NCBI RefSeq assembly: GCF_003001675.1
Contig: NZ_PVYW01000025.1
Span: forward strand, 1 to 64,000
Length of the DNA: 64,000 nucleotides
DNA from: Cohnella sp. SGD-V74
Lineage (GTDB): Bacteria; Bacillota; Bacilli; Paenibacillales; Paenibacillaceae
Direction: 5' to 3'
Part shown: positions 34,412 through 42,746 of the stretch, one piece after another
Position numbering within the stretch: the stretch's first letter is position 1
Layout: every line of letters begins with the position of its first letter
Translations under genes and position numbers: made by a program
The notes under the pieces: model-generated
Told to the model about the DNA's origin: nothing
The model's input: the letters and a program-made list of their open reading frames with translations, nothing else
Databases searched by the model: none

Positions 34412-35680
34412 TTACACCTTATAAGCCTTCATAGCCTTCACGATTTCCTTCATCGAAGGACGCTTGCCGTACATCAGCACGCCGACGCGATAGATCTTCG
34501 CGGAGAGCCAGCCGATGGCCAGAATCGAAGCGATCAGAATGCCGATGGACAAGGCAATCTCCCACCAGGCCGGTTCCGCAACTCCGATTCGAAGGAACAT
34601 AATGAACGGAGAGAAGAACGGAATGTACTGACAGACAACCATCAGCGTGCTGTCCGGCTGGTTCAAGCCGAAGATGGCGATATAGAAGCCGACGAGCGTC
34701 AGCATCGTGATCGGCATGACCGCCTGGCCGAGATCCTCGGTCCGGCTGACGATCGATCCGATCGCGGCGAACAAGGTCGCGTACAGGAAGAAGCCGGCCA
34801 GGTAGAAAAATATCGCGGAGATCAGCAGCAGCGGATCGATCGAGCTCAGATCGAAGCCGAAGTTCTTCAGAATGTCCGAGTTATGCGGCAGCGACAGGTT
34901 CGCCACCAGCGCGCCGACCAGAATGACGATCTGGATCATGGCGACGAGGAACGTTCCGAGAATTTTCCCCCACATCTGCTTCAGCGGAGACACGCTCGTG
35001 ACGATGATTTCCATGACGCGGGAGCTCTTCTCGGCCGTAATCTCGGTTGCGATCAGCTGTCCCGTGATCATGACGGCCATGAACAGCATAATGATCATGA
35101 CATACGTAAGCGCGATAGCGACGCCTTGCTCCTCCTCGGTTTTACCTTCCTCATTCGTGAAGCTGACCTTCTGGGTCTGGAACGAAACGGGAGCGTGCAG
35201 CTGCGCTTTCTGCGCATCGGTCAGCCCCGCTCCGTCAAGAACGGTATCGTACTTCACCTGCTGGAGAGCCGCCGTAAGAGAGGACGAGGTTCCTCCCTCG
35301 AACGCGCTCTTGGAGTTGTACGTCACTTTCGGGAACCCGGCCACGGCGTCCTCCTGGAACGTCAAGTAGCCTTTAATGTCGCCGTTCTCAAGCGCGGACT
35401 TCAGCTGCTCCTCGGACGCGATGCCGACCAGCTCAACGCCGGGCTCCGGCAGCTTCGCGTAGTGGCTCTTGAGCCCTTCCACGACCTGCGTCTGCTGCCC
35501 TTCCGCGTAGCCGACTTTCGTTGCGCCTCCGCTGCCTCCGCTCAGCTTCTCGATCAGGTAGGGCAGGTTGCCCACCACGACGAGCAGAAGCGCGAGCACC
35601 ACCGTCATAATAATAAATCCTTTGCTGCGCAGCTTGTTGCGCATCGTAAACGACATTACCGTCCATAAGCTGTTATTCAT
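34412..35680 (-). CDS. ABC-2 type permease (NatB-like)
   Basis: This 422-residue permease has one N-terminal helix (about 20-45), a large extracytoplasmic domain (about 50-175) and five C-terminal helices including the conserved EKSSRVMEIIVTSVSP loop. That is the ABC-2/NatB architecture of sodium- or toxic-compound exporters. The ATG at 35680 follows TAGGTGA; a GTG three codons upstream is possible. It overlaps the ATPase gene by 8 bp and is the last gene of the YtrA-type operon. Confidence 0.87.
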   Translation of the reverse strand: MNNSLWTVMSFTMRNKLRSKGFIIMTVVLALLLVVVGNLPYLIEKLSGGSGGATKVGYAEGQQTQVVEGLKSHYAKLPEPGVELVGIASEEQLKSALENGDIKGYLTFQEDAVAGFPKVTYNSKSAFEGGTSSSLTAALQQVKYDTVLDGAGLTDAQKAQLHAPVSFQTQKVSFTNEEGKTEEEQGVAIALTYVMIIMLFMAVMITGQLIATEITAEKSSRVMEIIVTSVSPLKQMWGKILGTFLVAMIQIVILVGALVANLSLPHNSDILKNFGFDLSSIDPLLLISAIFFYLAGFFLYATLFAAIGSIVSRTEDLGQAVMPITMLTLVGFYIAIFGLNQPDSTLMVVCQYIPFFSPFIMFLRIGVAEPAWWEIALSIGILIASILAIGWLSAKIYRVGVLMYGKRPSMKEIVKAMKAYKV

Positions 35681-36578
35681 GGCTCTCACCTACCGTTTTA
35701 ATAAAGATTTCGTTAAGCGTCGGCTCCAATACTTCGAAACGGTTAACCGGTCCTTGATCCAGAACGTGCTTCAGAATGCTCTGTCCCACAGCCGGGGAAT
35801 CCACCTTCAACTCGTAGCCGCCATGCTCGTGCAGGGTGACCTGCCTGACGCCCGGGATCTTATCCAGCCCTTCGATCTTCCCGTCGGCCGTAACGATGAC
35901 TCGTTCTTGCGGGAACTTCTTCTTGATCTCCTTGATCGGGCCTTGCAGCACCGGATTGGATTTGTGCAGAATCGTAATGTTGCGGCACAGCTCCTCGACG
36001 TGCTCCATCCGGTGCGTCGAGAATACGATGCTCGTGCCTCCGTCCCGCAGCTCTTTGACCGTCGTTTTCAGCAGCTCCACGTTGACGGGGTCAAGTCCGC
36101 TGAACGCCTCGTCCAGAATGAGGATTTTGGGCTTATGGATAACGGCTGCGATAAACTGGATTTTCTGCTGGTTGCCCTTGGACAGCTCTTCGACCTTCTT
36201 GTTGTAATACTCCGGCACTTGGAACTTCTCCAGCCACAGCTTCAGGTTCTTGTCGGCGTCCTTGCGGGACATGCCGCGAAGCTGGGCGAGATACATAATC
36301 TGCTCGCTTACTTTGATCTTCGGGTACATGCCCCGCTCTTCCGGCAAGTAACCCAGCATGCTCAGCTGCTGCTCGCTGTAGGAATTGCCGAGATAGCGAA
36401 TGTCTCCCTCGTCCGGCAGAATCAAGCCTAGTATCATGCGCATCGTTGTCGTTTTTCCCGCGCCGTTGGCGCCCAGCAATCCGTAAATTTCCCCTGCCGC
36501 TACTTCGAAGCTAAGACCGTTCACGGCCCTCTTGTCGCCATAATTTTTAATAATTCTGTCTACTTTTAACGGATTCAT
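35673..36578 (-). CDS. ABC transporter ATPase (NatA-like)
   Basis: This 301-residue ATPase has LLGANGAGKTTTMRM (Walker A about 37-45), LSKGNQQK as signature, LILDEAFSGLDPVN and STHRMEHVEEL, plus a C-terminal domain of about 70 residues found in the NatA/drug-efflux DrrA group. The start at 36578 follows AAGGAGG. It overlaps the preceding ATPase gene by 4 bp and the permease gene by 8 bp, so NatA-like plus NatB-like form one exporter. Confidence 0.88.
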   Translation of the reverse strand: MNPLKVDRIIKNYGDKRAVNGLSFEVAAGEIYGLLGANGAGKTTTMRMILGLILPDEGDIRYLGNSYSEQQLSMLGYLPEERGMYPKIKVSEQIMYLAQLRGMSRKDADKNLKLWLEKFQVPEYYNKKVEELSKGNQQKIQFIAAVIHKPKILILDEAFSGLDPVNVELLKTTVKELRDGGTSIVFSTHRMEHVEELCRNITILHKSNPVLQGPIKEIKKKFPQERVIVTADGKIEGLDKIPGVRQVTLHEHGGYELKVDSPAVGQSILKHVLDQGPVNRFEVLEPTLNEIFIKTVGESHE

Positions 36579-37498
36579 CGTCTTGCTTCCTCCTTCCGAA
36601 TTAAACAGCTCAATATATCTTCCAGATCCATGCGCTGGACGGCCAGCACTTGGAATCCGTTGTCCCGGCAATACGCTTCTCCCCGTTCGGGTTCGTCCAC
36701 TTCCAGCCTGTAGAGACCCGGTCCCGCTTCCGTCAGCCCTTGAAAGCCGGGAGTTCGCTGGAGCATCTCGCTGCCGCCCTTCTGGGCGTATTCAATCTGC
36801 ACGACGATCGTTCGCCAATCGTCCAGCAGCCGGTCCTTCTCATAGAGGCCGAGGACTCTCCCCCGGTAGATAAACAGAATGTAGTCGGCAAGCCTCTTGA
36901 TCTCCTCAAGAATGTGGGTGGCCAGCACGAGCGTCCGGTCTCCTGGCTCCATATAGCGCCCGAGCTCCTGAAGCATCGTCTTCCAAGCGAACGGGTCCAG
37001 TCCGGATGAAGGTTCGTCGAGCATGAGCAGCTCCGGATCGTGCGCCATCGCGATGGACAGCTCGGCTTTGCGCCTCATGCCCTTGGACATCTTGGACAGT
37101 CTGATCCCGCCGTCTACGTCGAAGTGGCGAAGCAGCTTGCGATACTTCTCCCAATCCCACCCCGGATACCAGCGGGAAGCGAACTTCGCTTTCTCGTCGG
37201 CGGTCAGATGGTTCTCGTGGGCATGAGGGTTTTCCGCAAGGAATCCGATTCGGCTCTTGTACTGATCCTCCTGGTTCCCGTTCAGCGGCGTGCCCAGCAC
37301 TTCGGCTTCTCCCGACAGTACCGGCTCGAGCCCGAGCAGAGCCCGGAACAGCGTGCTCTTGCCGGAACCGTTCGGCCCGACGATCGCTGTTACCATCCCT
37401 TTGGGAATGTCGCAGTCGATCGGCCCGAGGGCAAATCTGTCATGCTGCAGCTTCATTCCGCGCAGGGAAATCGCGGCTTCCATATTTGCAACCGTCAT
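36575..37498 (-). CDS. ABC transporter ATPase (YtrB-like)
   Basis: This 307-residue ATPase has IVGPNGSGKSTLFRALLG (Walker A about 43-50), the signature region SKMSKGMRRKAEL, LLMLDEPSSGLDPFA and LATHILEE, with a C-terminal extension typical of the YtrB group. The ATG at 37498 follows AGAGGGGGG and overlaps the GntR gene by 4 bp. Its membrane partner is probably the six-helix protein encoded at 37932-38663. Confidence 0.86.
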   Translation of the reverse strand: MTVANMEAAISLRGMKLQHDRFALGPIDCDIPKGMVTAIVGPNGSGKSTLFRALLGLEPVLSGEAEVLGTPLNGNQEDQYKSRIGFLAENPHAHENHLTADEKAKFASRWYPGWDWEKYRKLLRHFDVDGGIRLSKMSKGMRRKAELSIAMAHDPELLMLDEPSSGLDPFAWKTMLQELGRYMEPGDRTLVLATHILEEIKRLADYILFIYRGRVLGLYEKDRLLDDWRTIVVQIEYAQKGGSEMLQRTPGFQGLTEAGPGLYRLEVDEPERGEAYCRDNGFQVLAVQRMDLEDILSCLIRKEEARR

Positions 37499-37902
37499 GT
37501 GGCATCCCCCCCTCTTTCCGTCGATTTTCGATGCAAAGCTTGCCGGAACGCCGTCTCGATCTCTTCGGGCGCGCACTGGAGCTGGAGCCCGAGTTCGATC
37601 GCCTTCTCCAACTCTTCGGTCACCCGTTCCAGACGGTGTTCTTCCCGCGCGACCGTCCCCACTCCCGCAACGAACGTGCCCGTGCCTTGCCTAGTGCGAA
37701 TCAGGCCTTCGTTTTCCAAGTCCTGATATACTCTTCGCACCGTTATCGCGCTGCATTTCAGCGACACCGCCAGCTCTCGAATCGAAGGAAGCAGCGTGCC
37801 TTCCTTCAGTTGTCCGCCGAGGATGAGCCCGCGAAGCTGAACCTCGATCTGGTGATAGAGCGGTTCCGGACGTTGTTCATCTATTCGTATCGGCAGCCAC
37901 AC
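37495..37902 (-). CDS. GntR-family regulator, YtrA subfamily
   Basis: This 135-residue regulator has a winged-helix GntR domain (about 8-75: PLYHQIEVQLRGLI, LPSIRELAVSL, TVRRVYQDLENEGLI) and a short C-terminal helical dimerisation part, as in YtrA proteins. It starts with GTG at 37902 behind AGAGGGGTGA. YtrA repressors control adjacent ABC exporters and, in several Firmicutes, respond to wall-active antibiotics. The palindrome at 38691-38712 overlapping the operon promoter is its likely operator. Confidence 0.9.
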   Translation of the reverse strand: MWLPIRIDEQRPEPLYHQIEVQLRGLILGGQLKEGTLLPSIRELAVSLKCSAITVRRVYQDLENEGLIRTRQGTGTFVAGVGTVAREEHRLERVTEELEKAIELGLQLQCAPEEIETAFRQALHRKSTERGGDAT

Positions 37903-37931
37903 AAGCTCACCCCTCTTTCCTTATCCGTCGC

Positions 37932-38663
37932 TTAGAGCGGCAACGACCTTGCGCGGATTCGTCCGACCGTCAGCTTATGTCCTGCCGCTGTCGCGACTGC
38001 CGCGAGGATCGCCATTCCAATAAGCACCGCCGGTCCGTAGCCGTCTTTGATGATGTCCAGCACGCTCCGGAACAGGTGGACGCCTTGCCAGGCCAGAATG
38101 GTCGAGATCGCCGCGACCCCAATCATCAGTCCGAAATACACCAGACAATATCGTTTGCCTGTATAACCAAGCTCCATCAGAATGATCAGCGAGAGGAGCG
38201 TCGCCCCGTAGCACATCCAGATGAGCCCGTTCTCGATCCACTGCATCGGAGTGACGTATTCCCTCAGCGCCGGCGTAAACAGGTATTGCGCAAGAAGGTA
38301 AATTCCGCCGATGACCGGTAGCATCACCGCGCTCTGCAGCATTCTGGCCCGAACGATCGCGGCAACCGGGATCGGCATCGTACGCCACTGGGCAATCCTT
38401 TTCGAATAGTAATCGTCTCTCCACATGTTCCACGAGGGCTTGCTCATCACCATTCCGAAGATTGGATACATGGTCATGTTGAGCCAATCGACAAGACCGT
38501 TCAGCGCTCTCGGGACGTTCTCGTCTCCCGCAAGCAGCCCGCCGATCGTGGCGCTGTTGATCGTTGCCAAATATAGCGCGAATAAGAGCGTAAAAAGCAT
38601 CCCTAGCCGTTCGCGTCTCCACAAATAAGCTCCGATATAAGCGACGGCTTGCCGCTGGTTCAT
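37932..38663 (-). CDS. six-helix membrane protein of YtrA-type ABC operon
   Basis: This 243-residue hydrophobic protein has about six membrane helices (20-42, 55-78, 108-130, 145-168, 172-195, 212-232). It resembles ABC-2 permeases only in topology. The ATG at 38663 (MNQRQAVAY) follows GGGGGG. It is the first gene after the promoter and lies 29 bp before the GntR gene. It is probably the permease for the YtrB-like ATPase; the substrate is unknown. Confidence 0.7.
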   Translation of the reverse strand: MNQRQAVAYIGAYLWRRERLGMLFTLLFALYLATINSATIGGLLAGDENVPRALNGLVDWLNMTMYPIFGMVMSKPSWNMWRDDYYSKRIAQWRTMPIPVAAIVRARMLQSAVMLPVIGGIYLLAQYLFTPALREYVTPMQWIENGLIWMCYGATLLSLIILMELGYTGKRYCLVYFGLMIGVAAISTILAWQGVHLFRSVLDIIKDGYGPAVLIGMAILAAVATAAGHKLTVGRIRARSLPL

Positions 38664-38690
38664 CGTGAATCCCCCCAGCACAGTGTTCAT

Positions 38691-38739
38691 GTGTGTATAT
38701 CCATATACACACTATACAGTGCATAACACTTATCGTCAA
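38691..38739 (-). promoter_or_regulatory. promoter and YtrA-type operator
   Basis: On the minus strand a -35 TTGACG (38739-38734), a 17-bp spacer and a -10 TATAGT (38716-38711) form a good sigma-A promoter. A perfect 22-bp palindrome, GTGTGTATAT-CC-ATATACACAC (38691-38712), begins at the -10 and covers the expected start point, an ideal position for a repressor. The YtrA-like protein encoded in the operon is the likely binder. Confidence 0.8.
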
Positions 38740-38864
38740 CCCCATAGAGGAATCTTTTTCCTTATGGCGAATGGTTTTAGGTAAACTTTATATTTCTCTG
38801 CACCCATTTCTCTGCACCCGCTCCGAATTCCGTTCGAAGTTCTATCGAAAGCGAGCTGATTCCC

Positions 38865-39923
38865 GTGACGATCAAGAAATCGAGACTGGCCCTCGTTTGC
38901 GCTTCGCTCATCTCGCTCATGCTTCTTTCGCAACCGTGGCCCGCTTCGTCTTCGACAGCCCCTTTGCAGCCCGGCCTTCCGGTTCGCAGCGCGCAGGAAA
39001 TCTCCGTTCAATGGAAGAAGCTGATGAATCCTTCGGCGGATTACGCCAATCCGTATTTAACTTCCCCTTCCGTCGGCAAGACGTATTCCCCGGGCTCCTT
39101 GCAGCCGGGTTACATTCGGGACGGCGTCAACGCCGTCAACTTCTACCGGTTCGCAAGCGGTCTGCCCTACGATCTGAGCGCAGCGGCGAATTTGAACGTC
39201 CAAGCCCAGCATGGCGCCGTGCTTCTTGCCGCGGAGGACGACTTCAGCCATGAGCCCTCCAAGCCTGTGAACATGCCGCAAGCCTTCTATAAGAAAGGAC
39301 TGGAAGCCGCATCATCGTCCAATCTCTATGCTTACTACGGCTACGAGGACCATATTCTCGCGCTGTCGGTCGACGCTTACATGGAAGATTCCGATACGAG
39401 CAATCTGGCCGAGGTCGGACACCGCAGATGGATTCTGAATCCGCCCCTGAAGCGGATCGGGTTCGGACAGGCCTCGAGCGAAGAAGGATGGATTTATTCC
39501 GTAATGCAGGTATTCGACGAAAGCCGCACGAAGGTTGCGGATTTCAACTACGTCGCCTATCCCGCCCATGGAGCGTTTCCGCTGGAAGTATTCGGTCCGG
39601 ACTATGCGTGGTCGGTCAGTCTTAACGAAGAGAAGTTCAGGACTCCCGAGGCAAAAAAAATAACGGTAACGCTCGTACGGCTGGGCGACCGGAAAACGTG
39701 GAAGTTGGACTCGAAACACGGCAAGGTAGCCGAGAAAGGGAACTACTTTAACGTGGATACGAACGGATACGGCTCGGGAGCCGCGATTATTTTCCGTCCG
39801 GGCGGCATTGCGAAGTACGAGGAAGGCGATCGCTATCAAGTTACGATCCGCGGGCTGGTCTCGAAATCGGGCACTTCCCGAACTCTGTCTTACACCGTGG
39901 ATTTCGTCCGCGCGGTCAAATGA
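38865..39923 (+). CDS. secreted CAP-domain (SCP/PR1-like) protein
   Basis: This 352-residue protein has a signal peptide (about 1-30). Its CAP domain (about 80-235) has VNFYRFASGLP, the AQHGAVLLA helix, FSHEP, YEDHILALSVDAYMEDS and VGHRRWILNP with the conserved HRR..L motif. A C-terminal beta-rich domain (about 240-350) resembles an Ig-like fold. It starts with GTG (TIKKSRLAL follows); no strong ribosome site is seen. CAP proteins are extracellular and have no common activity in bacteria. It is monocistronic by its spacing to the next gene. Confidence 0.83.
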   Translation: MTIKKSRLALVCASLISLMLLSQPWPASSSTAPLQPGLPVRSAQEISVQWKKLMNPSADYANPYLTSPSVGKTYSPGSLQPGYIRDGVNAVNFYRFASGLPYDLSAAANLNVQAQHGAVLLAAEDDFSHEPSKPVNMPQAFYKKGLEAASSSNLYAYYGYEDHILALSVDAYMEDSDTSNLAEVGHRRWILNPPLKRIGFGQASSEEGWIYSVMQVFDESRTKVADFNYVAYPAHGAFPLEVFGPDYAWSVSLNEEKFRTPEAKKITVTLVRLGDRKTWKLDSKHGKVAEKGNYFNVDTNGYGSGAAIIFRPGGIAKYEEGDRYQVTIRGLVSKSGTSRTLSYTVDFVRAVK

Positions 39924-39978
39924 GGTATAATCGATTGCATTAGTGCAACGCATGCGAGAGGAACGGTTGATTACGCCT

Positions 39979-40920
39979 ATGAGAAAAGATAACAAAAATC
40001 CCCGTCGGCATTCGGCAGCTTCGCCGAGCCGGAATACGGCGCCCGCCAGACGGTTTCAAGTGACGGAGGCCGGCGAGTTACTGGAGTTTTTGCTCGCCAA
40101 GCTCGCGCCCCAGGGGCGCAACAGCGTCAAATCCATGCTCGCCCACGGCCAAGTCGCAGTCGACGACCGGGTCGAGAAGCAGTATAACCACCCCCTGCAT
40201 CCCGGCCAGACGGTGACCGTGAGCAAGACCCGCGCATCGGCGTCCGCTCCTTTTGTCGGTTTACGCATTTTATACGAAGACGATGCGGTGATCGTCGTCC
40301 ACAAGGACGCCGGCCTGCTGTCCATCGCAACCGCGCAGGAAACCGAGCTGACCGCCTATCGGCAACTGAACGCCCATGTTCGGCAGGCCGACCCCAAAGC
40401 CCGCATCTTCGTGCTTCATCGGCTGGACCGGGAGACGTCCGGCGTTATGATGTTCGCCAAGAGCGAGCAAGTTCAGAAGAAAATGCAGGACAACTGGAAG
40501 GATGTCGTTACGGAGCGGACGTATGTCGCGTTGGTCGAGGGCTTGGTCAAGAAGACGAACGGAACGATCTCGTCCTGGCTGAAGGAAACGTCGACGTTGA
40601 AAATGTATTCCAGCCCCGCAGCGAACGACGGACAGCATGCAATCACGCACTACAAGGTGTTGAGAGCGAGCCGCAACTATTCCTTGGTAGAGCTTGAACT
40701 GGAGACCGGCCGCAAAAATCAGATCCGCGTCCATATGCAGGACATCGGCCACCCGGTCGCCGGCGACAAGAAATACGGAGCGAAGACAAAGCCGTTCTCC
40801 CGACTCGGCCTCCACGCCCGCGTGCTCGCTTTCGAGCATCCGACGACCGGCAAGCCGATGCGCTTCGAGACGGACATTCCGAAGCCGTTCCTGAGCCAGT
40901 TCAAGGAAGAGGCTCGTTAG
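39979..40920 (+). CDS. RluA-family pseudouridine synthase
   Basis: This 313-residue protein has an N-terminal S4-like RNA-binding segment (about 25-85: LLEFLLAKLAPQGRNSVKSMLAHG, shown in part: VKSMLAHGQVAVD) and a pseudouridine synthase domain with the catalytic Asp in RLDRETSGVMMFAKS (about 150), LVEG, LETGRKNQIRVHMQ and GLHAR. It isomerises uridines in rRNA or tRNA. I give the ATG at 39979; a TTG at 39967 or GTG at 39943 is also possible, and the AGAGGAA at about 39957 does not decide. Confidence 0.9.
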   Translation: MRKDNKNPRRHSAASPSRNTAPARRFQVTEAGELLEFLLAKLAPQGRNSVKSMLAHGQVAVDDRVEKQYNHPLHPGQTVTVSKTRASASAPFVGLRILYEDDAVIVVHKDAGLLSIATAQETELTAYRQLNAHVRQADPKARIFVLHRLDRETSGVMMFAKSEQVQKKMQDNWKDVVTERTYVALVEGLVKKTNGTISSWLKETSTLKMYSSPAANDGQHAITHYKVLRASRNYSLVELELETGRKNQIRVHMQDIGHPVAGDKKYGAKTKPFSRLGLHARVLAFEHPTTGKPMRFETDIPKPFLSQFKEEAR

Positions 40921-40930
40921 TCTGGCATAT

Positions 40931-41075
40931 AGCTGTCCCGTACGTAAACAGAACCGTACCAAACGATTATCGATGGATCGCATGGTAATGGGCATCTATC
41001 TCCTTACGCCGCTCCAGGAGATAGATGCCCTTCTTTTTTCGCCGATAATCTTGTACTCCATTACATACGACAGCC
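40931..41075. repeat. nested palindromic element, copy 2
   Basis: It shares with the element at 8354-8456 the outer arm (GCTGTCCC...ACGTAA / TTACATACGACAGC), the subterminal GTACC-AAAC-GATTATCG and the mirror-image CGATAATC-TT-GTAC. Its centre differs and contains a complete terminator hairpin (40990-41030). The arms are less perfect than in copy 1. It sits between two convergent genes. Confidence 0.7.
40990..41039 (+). terminator. strong terminator inside palindromic element copy 2
   Basis: A 14-bp perfect stem (GGGCATCTATCTCC / GGAGATAGATGCCC) with a 13-nt loop is followed by TTCTTTTTT. It serves the pseudouridine synthase gene, which ends at 40920, and could act on the convergent gene too. 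Confidence 0.85.
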
Positions 41076-41080
41076 CTTTG

Positions 41081-42727
41081 CTATTCCACGACGAGGCGTT
41101 CGCAAGTCGCTTCATCGACAGAGACCGCCTCACCCGCTTCCTCGAAGCGATTGCCGCTTACCAGAGCCGTGTTCAACGACTCCAGTCTAACGGCGACCAC
41201 GCCGTTGCCTCGAACCTGATTGTCTGTAAAGACAAACGACCGGTGGGTTCCGAGGCCGGCGCTTGCGCTTTCTGTCATCACGGCGAGCGCGGATGCCTTC
41301 CGGTACGTTCCCGCTCCGAAACCGCAAGAGAGGAATTCGTTCCGCGTCACCGTCACATTCGCCGTCGAGATCGATTCTTTCCAACCGTCCGCGCAGTTAA
41401 CGTGAATGGCCGTTCCGGTGCAGTGGTCGAATGTATTGCCGGAAATCTCCGCATCCCGGGTCTGAACCAGAATAGCCCGAGCACGATTGTTCCGGACAAT
41501 GCTGCCTCGAAATCGCAGCTTGGCGATTCGCGAAGCATTAGCGAGCAGATCGTCGGGAGAGAAACGTTCGGGAAGCGGCTCCCTGAAGCGCAGCGCGATC
41601 CCCCCGTCCGCATCCGTCTCCACCTCGCGCACATGAAGCGTCGCATAAGACTGCAAATCGCGCCGTCCGGTAAACTCAATCGCATCTCCGACGACGGGCA
41701 CTTCCGGATATTCCGATTGGATGTCCGCATCCACCCGGCATCTGAGCGTATCGTCCTCCCTGCGTTCCCTGACGCTCAGATAGAAGCCGTGCACGTTGGT
41801 CGCGTCGTCCCCCATCCCCTCGAACAGACAATCATCGAATTCGATTGTTCCCGCGCATCCGATAAAATGCGTGGCGTCCGTATTGGCGCTCATGACCCGT
41901 CCGCTGCCGGGCCGCCTCATTACGCGGAGGCCCCGCATCCAGACATCGCCGCAGCCATGACCGATAACGCCCATCCCGGGCACCGCGTAGACAGTCGCAT
42001 TCTCCAGCTTGACGCGCTCGCAGCCGTAAAACAGGAACGCCGCCTTGTAATTCATAATGTGCCTCACGATGACAGACATTCCGATGTCCGGAACCGCGCG
42101 GCTGCCGCCTTCCCGCATATGAGCGCGCAGGGATTCTTTAAGCGTCACGCGCAACGTTCGCAGGCCTGTCAGCGCCGTTCGTTCCGCGATTTGGAACCAG
42201 TCTACCGTCCCGCGCAGCGGGTATTCGCTTCCCGGGACGTAATCAATCAGCCCTGCGACCGGCGTCATCGAGTTCACGGGATACTCGGGATCAAACTCAA
42301 TCTCGAGCGCCTCTTCGCTGGCCGCAACGATCGTCCCTTGGGAGAACGGCGGCCTTGCCCAGTCCAGGCAGACGTTCCGAATCTCCGCCTCTTCGCAGTT
42401 CTTGAAGAAGAAAGGCTGGATCAACCCTCGGAACGTCAGGGTCGAACCTTGGAAATCCAGGACGACCCGCTCCGCTCCTTCTACCCGTATCCAGACGTTT
42501 TTGCTCTTCGCCGCTTCGCCCAGATCCCAGTCTCCTTGGCCGGACATCATGGCTTCGAAGTCGCGGATCGCTTGCTCGTCCGCAATCTCGTAATTTCCTC
42601 GCTTAAAGCGAAAGACTTGCGCTCCGTCGGCCAAACCCTCACGGAGGAAGATTCGGACTCGTTCGCTCATATCCTCGCCGGTATCCGGCTCGATACCGAA
42701 CAATGTCGCTTCCCGCACTGCGTCCAT
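41081..42727 (-). CDS. right-handed beta-helix glycosidase, GH110-like
   Basis: This 548-residue protein lacks a signal peptide, so it should be cytoplasmic. It has an N-terminal DFQGSTLTF-type helix cap (about 95-105) and a parallel beta-helix. The segment NTDATHFIGCAGTIEFDDCLFEGMGDDATNVHG (quoted in parts: TDATHF, LFEGMGDDATNVHG, about 278-305) matches what I recall of the GH110 alpha-1,3-galactosidase active site, with the Asp pair. Repeats such as IRGN/ISGNTF and VSGNRFEEA continue to the end. The start has GGAGAA upstream and lies 19 bp after the LplA-like gene. It likely trims an oligosaccharide imported by the adjacent ABC system. Confidence 0.72.
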   Translation of the reverse strand: MDAVREATLFGIEPDTGEDMSERVRIFLREGLADGAQVFRFKRGNYEIADEQAIRDFEAMMSGQGDWDLGEAAKSKNVWIRVEGAERVVLDFQGSTLTFRGLIQPFFFKNCEEAEIRNVCLDWARPPFSQGTIVAASEEALEIEFDPEYPVNSMTPVAGLIDYVPGSEYPLRGTVDWFQIAERTALTGLRTLRVTLKESLRAHMREGGSRAVPDIGMSVIVRHIMNYKAAFLFYGCERVKLENATVYAVPGMGVIGHGCGDVWMRGLRVMRRPGSGRVMSANTDATHFIGCAGTIEFDDCLFEGMGDDATNVHGFYLSVRERREDDTLRCRVDADIQSEYPEVPVVGDAIEFTGRRDLQSYATLHVREVETDADGGIALRFREPLPERFSPDDLLANASRIAKLRFRGSIVRNNRARAILVQTRDAEISGNTFDHCTGTAIHVNCADGWKESISTANVTVTRNEFLSCGFGAGTYRKASALAVMTESASAGLGTHRSFVFTDNQVRGNGVVAVRLESLNTALVSGNRFEEAGEAVSVDEATCERLVVE

Positions 42728-42746
42728 TGGATCTTCTCCGTATCTT

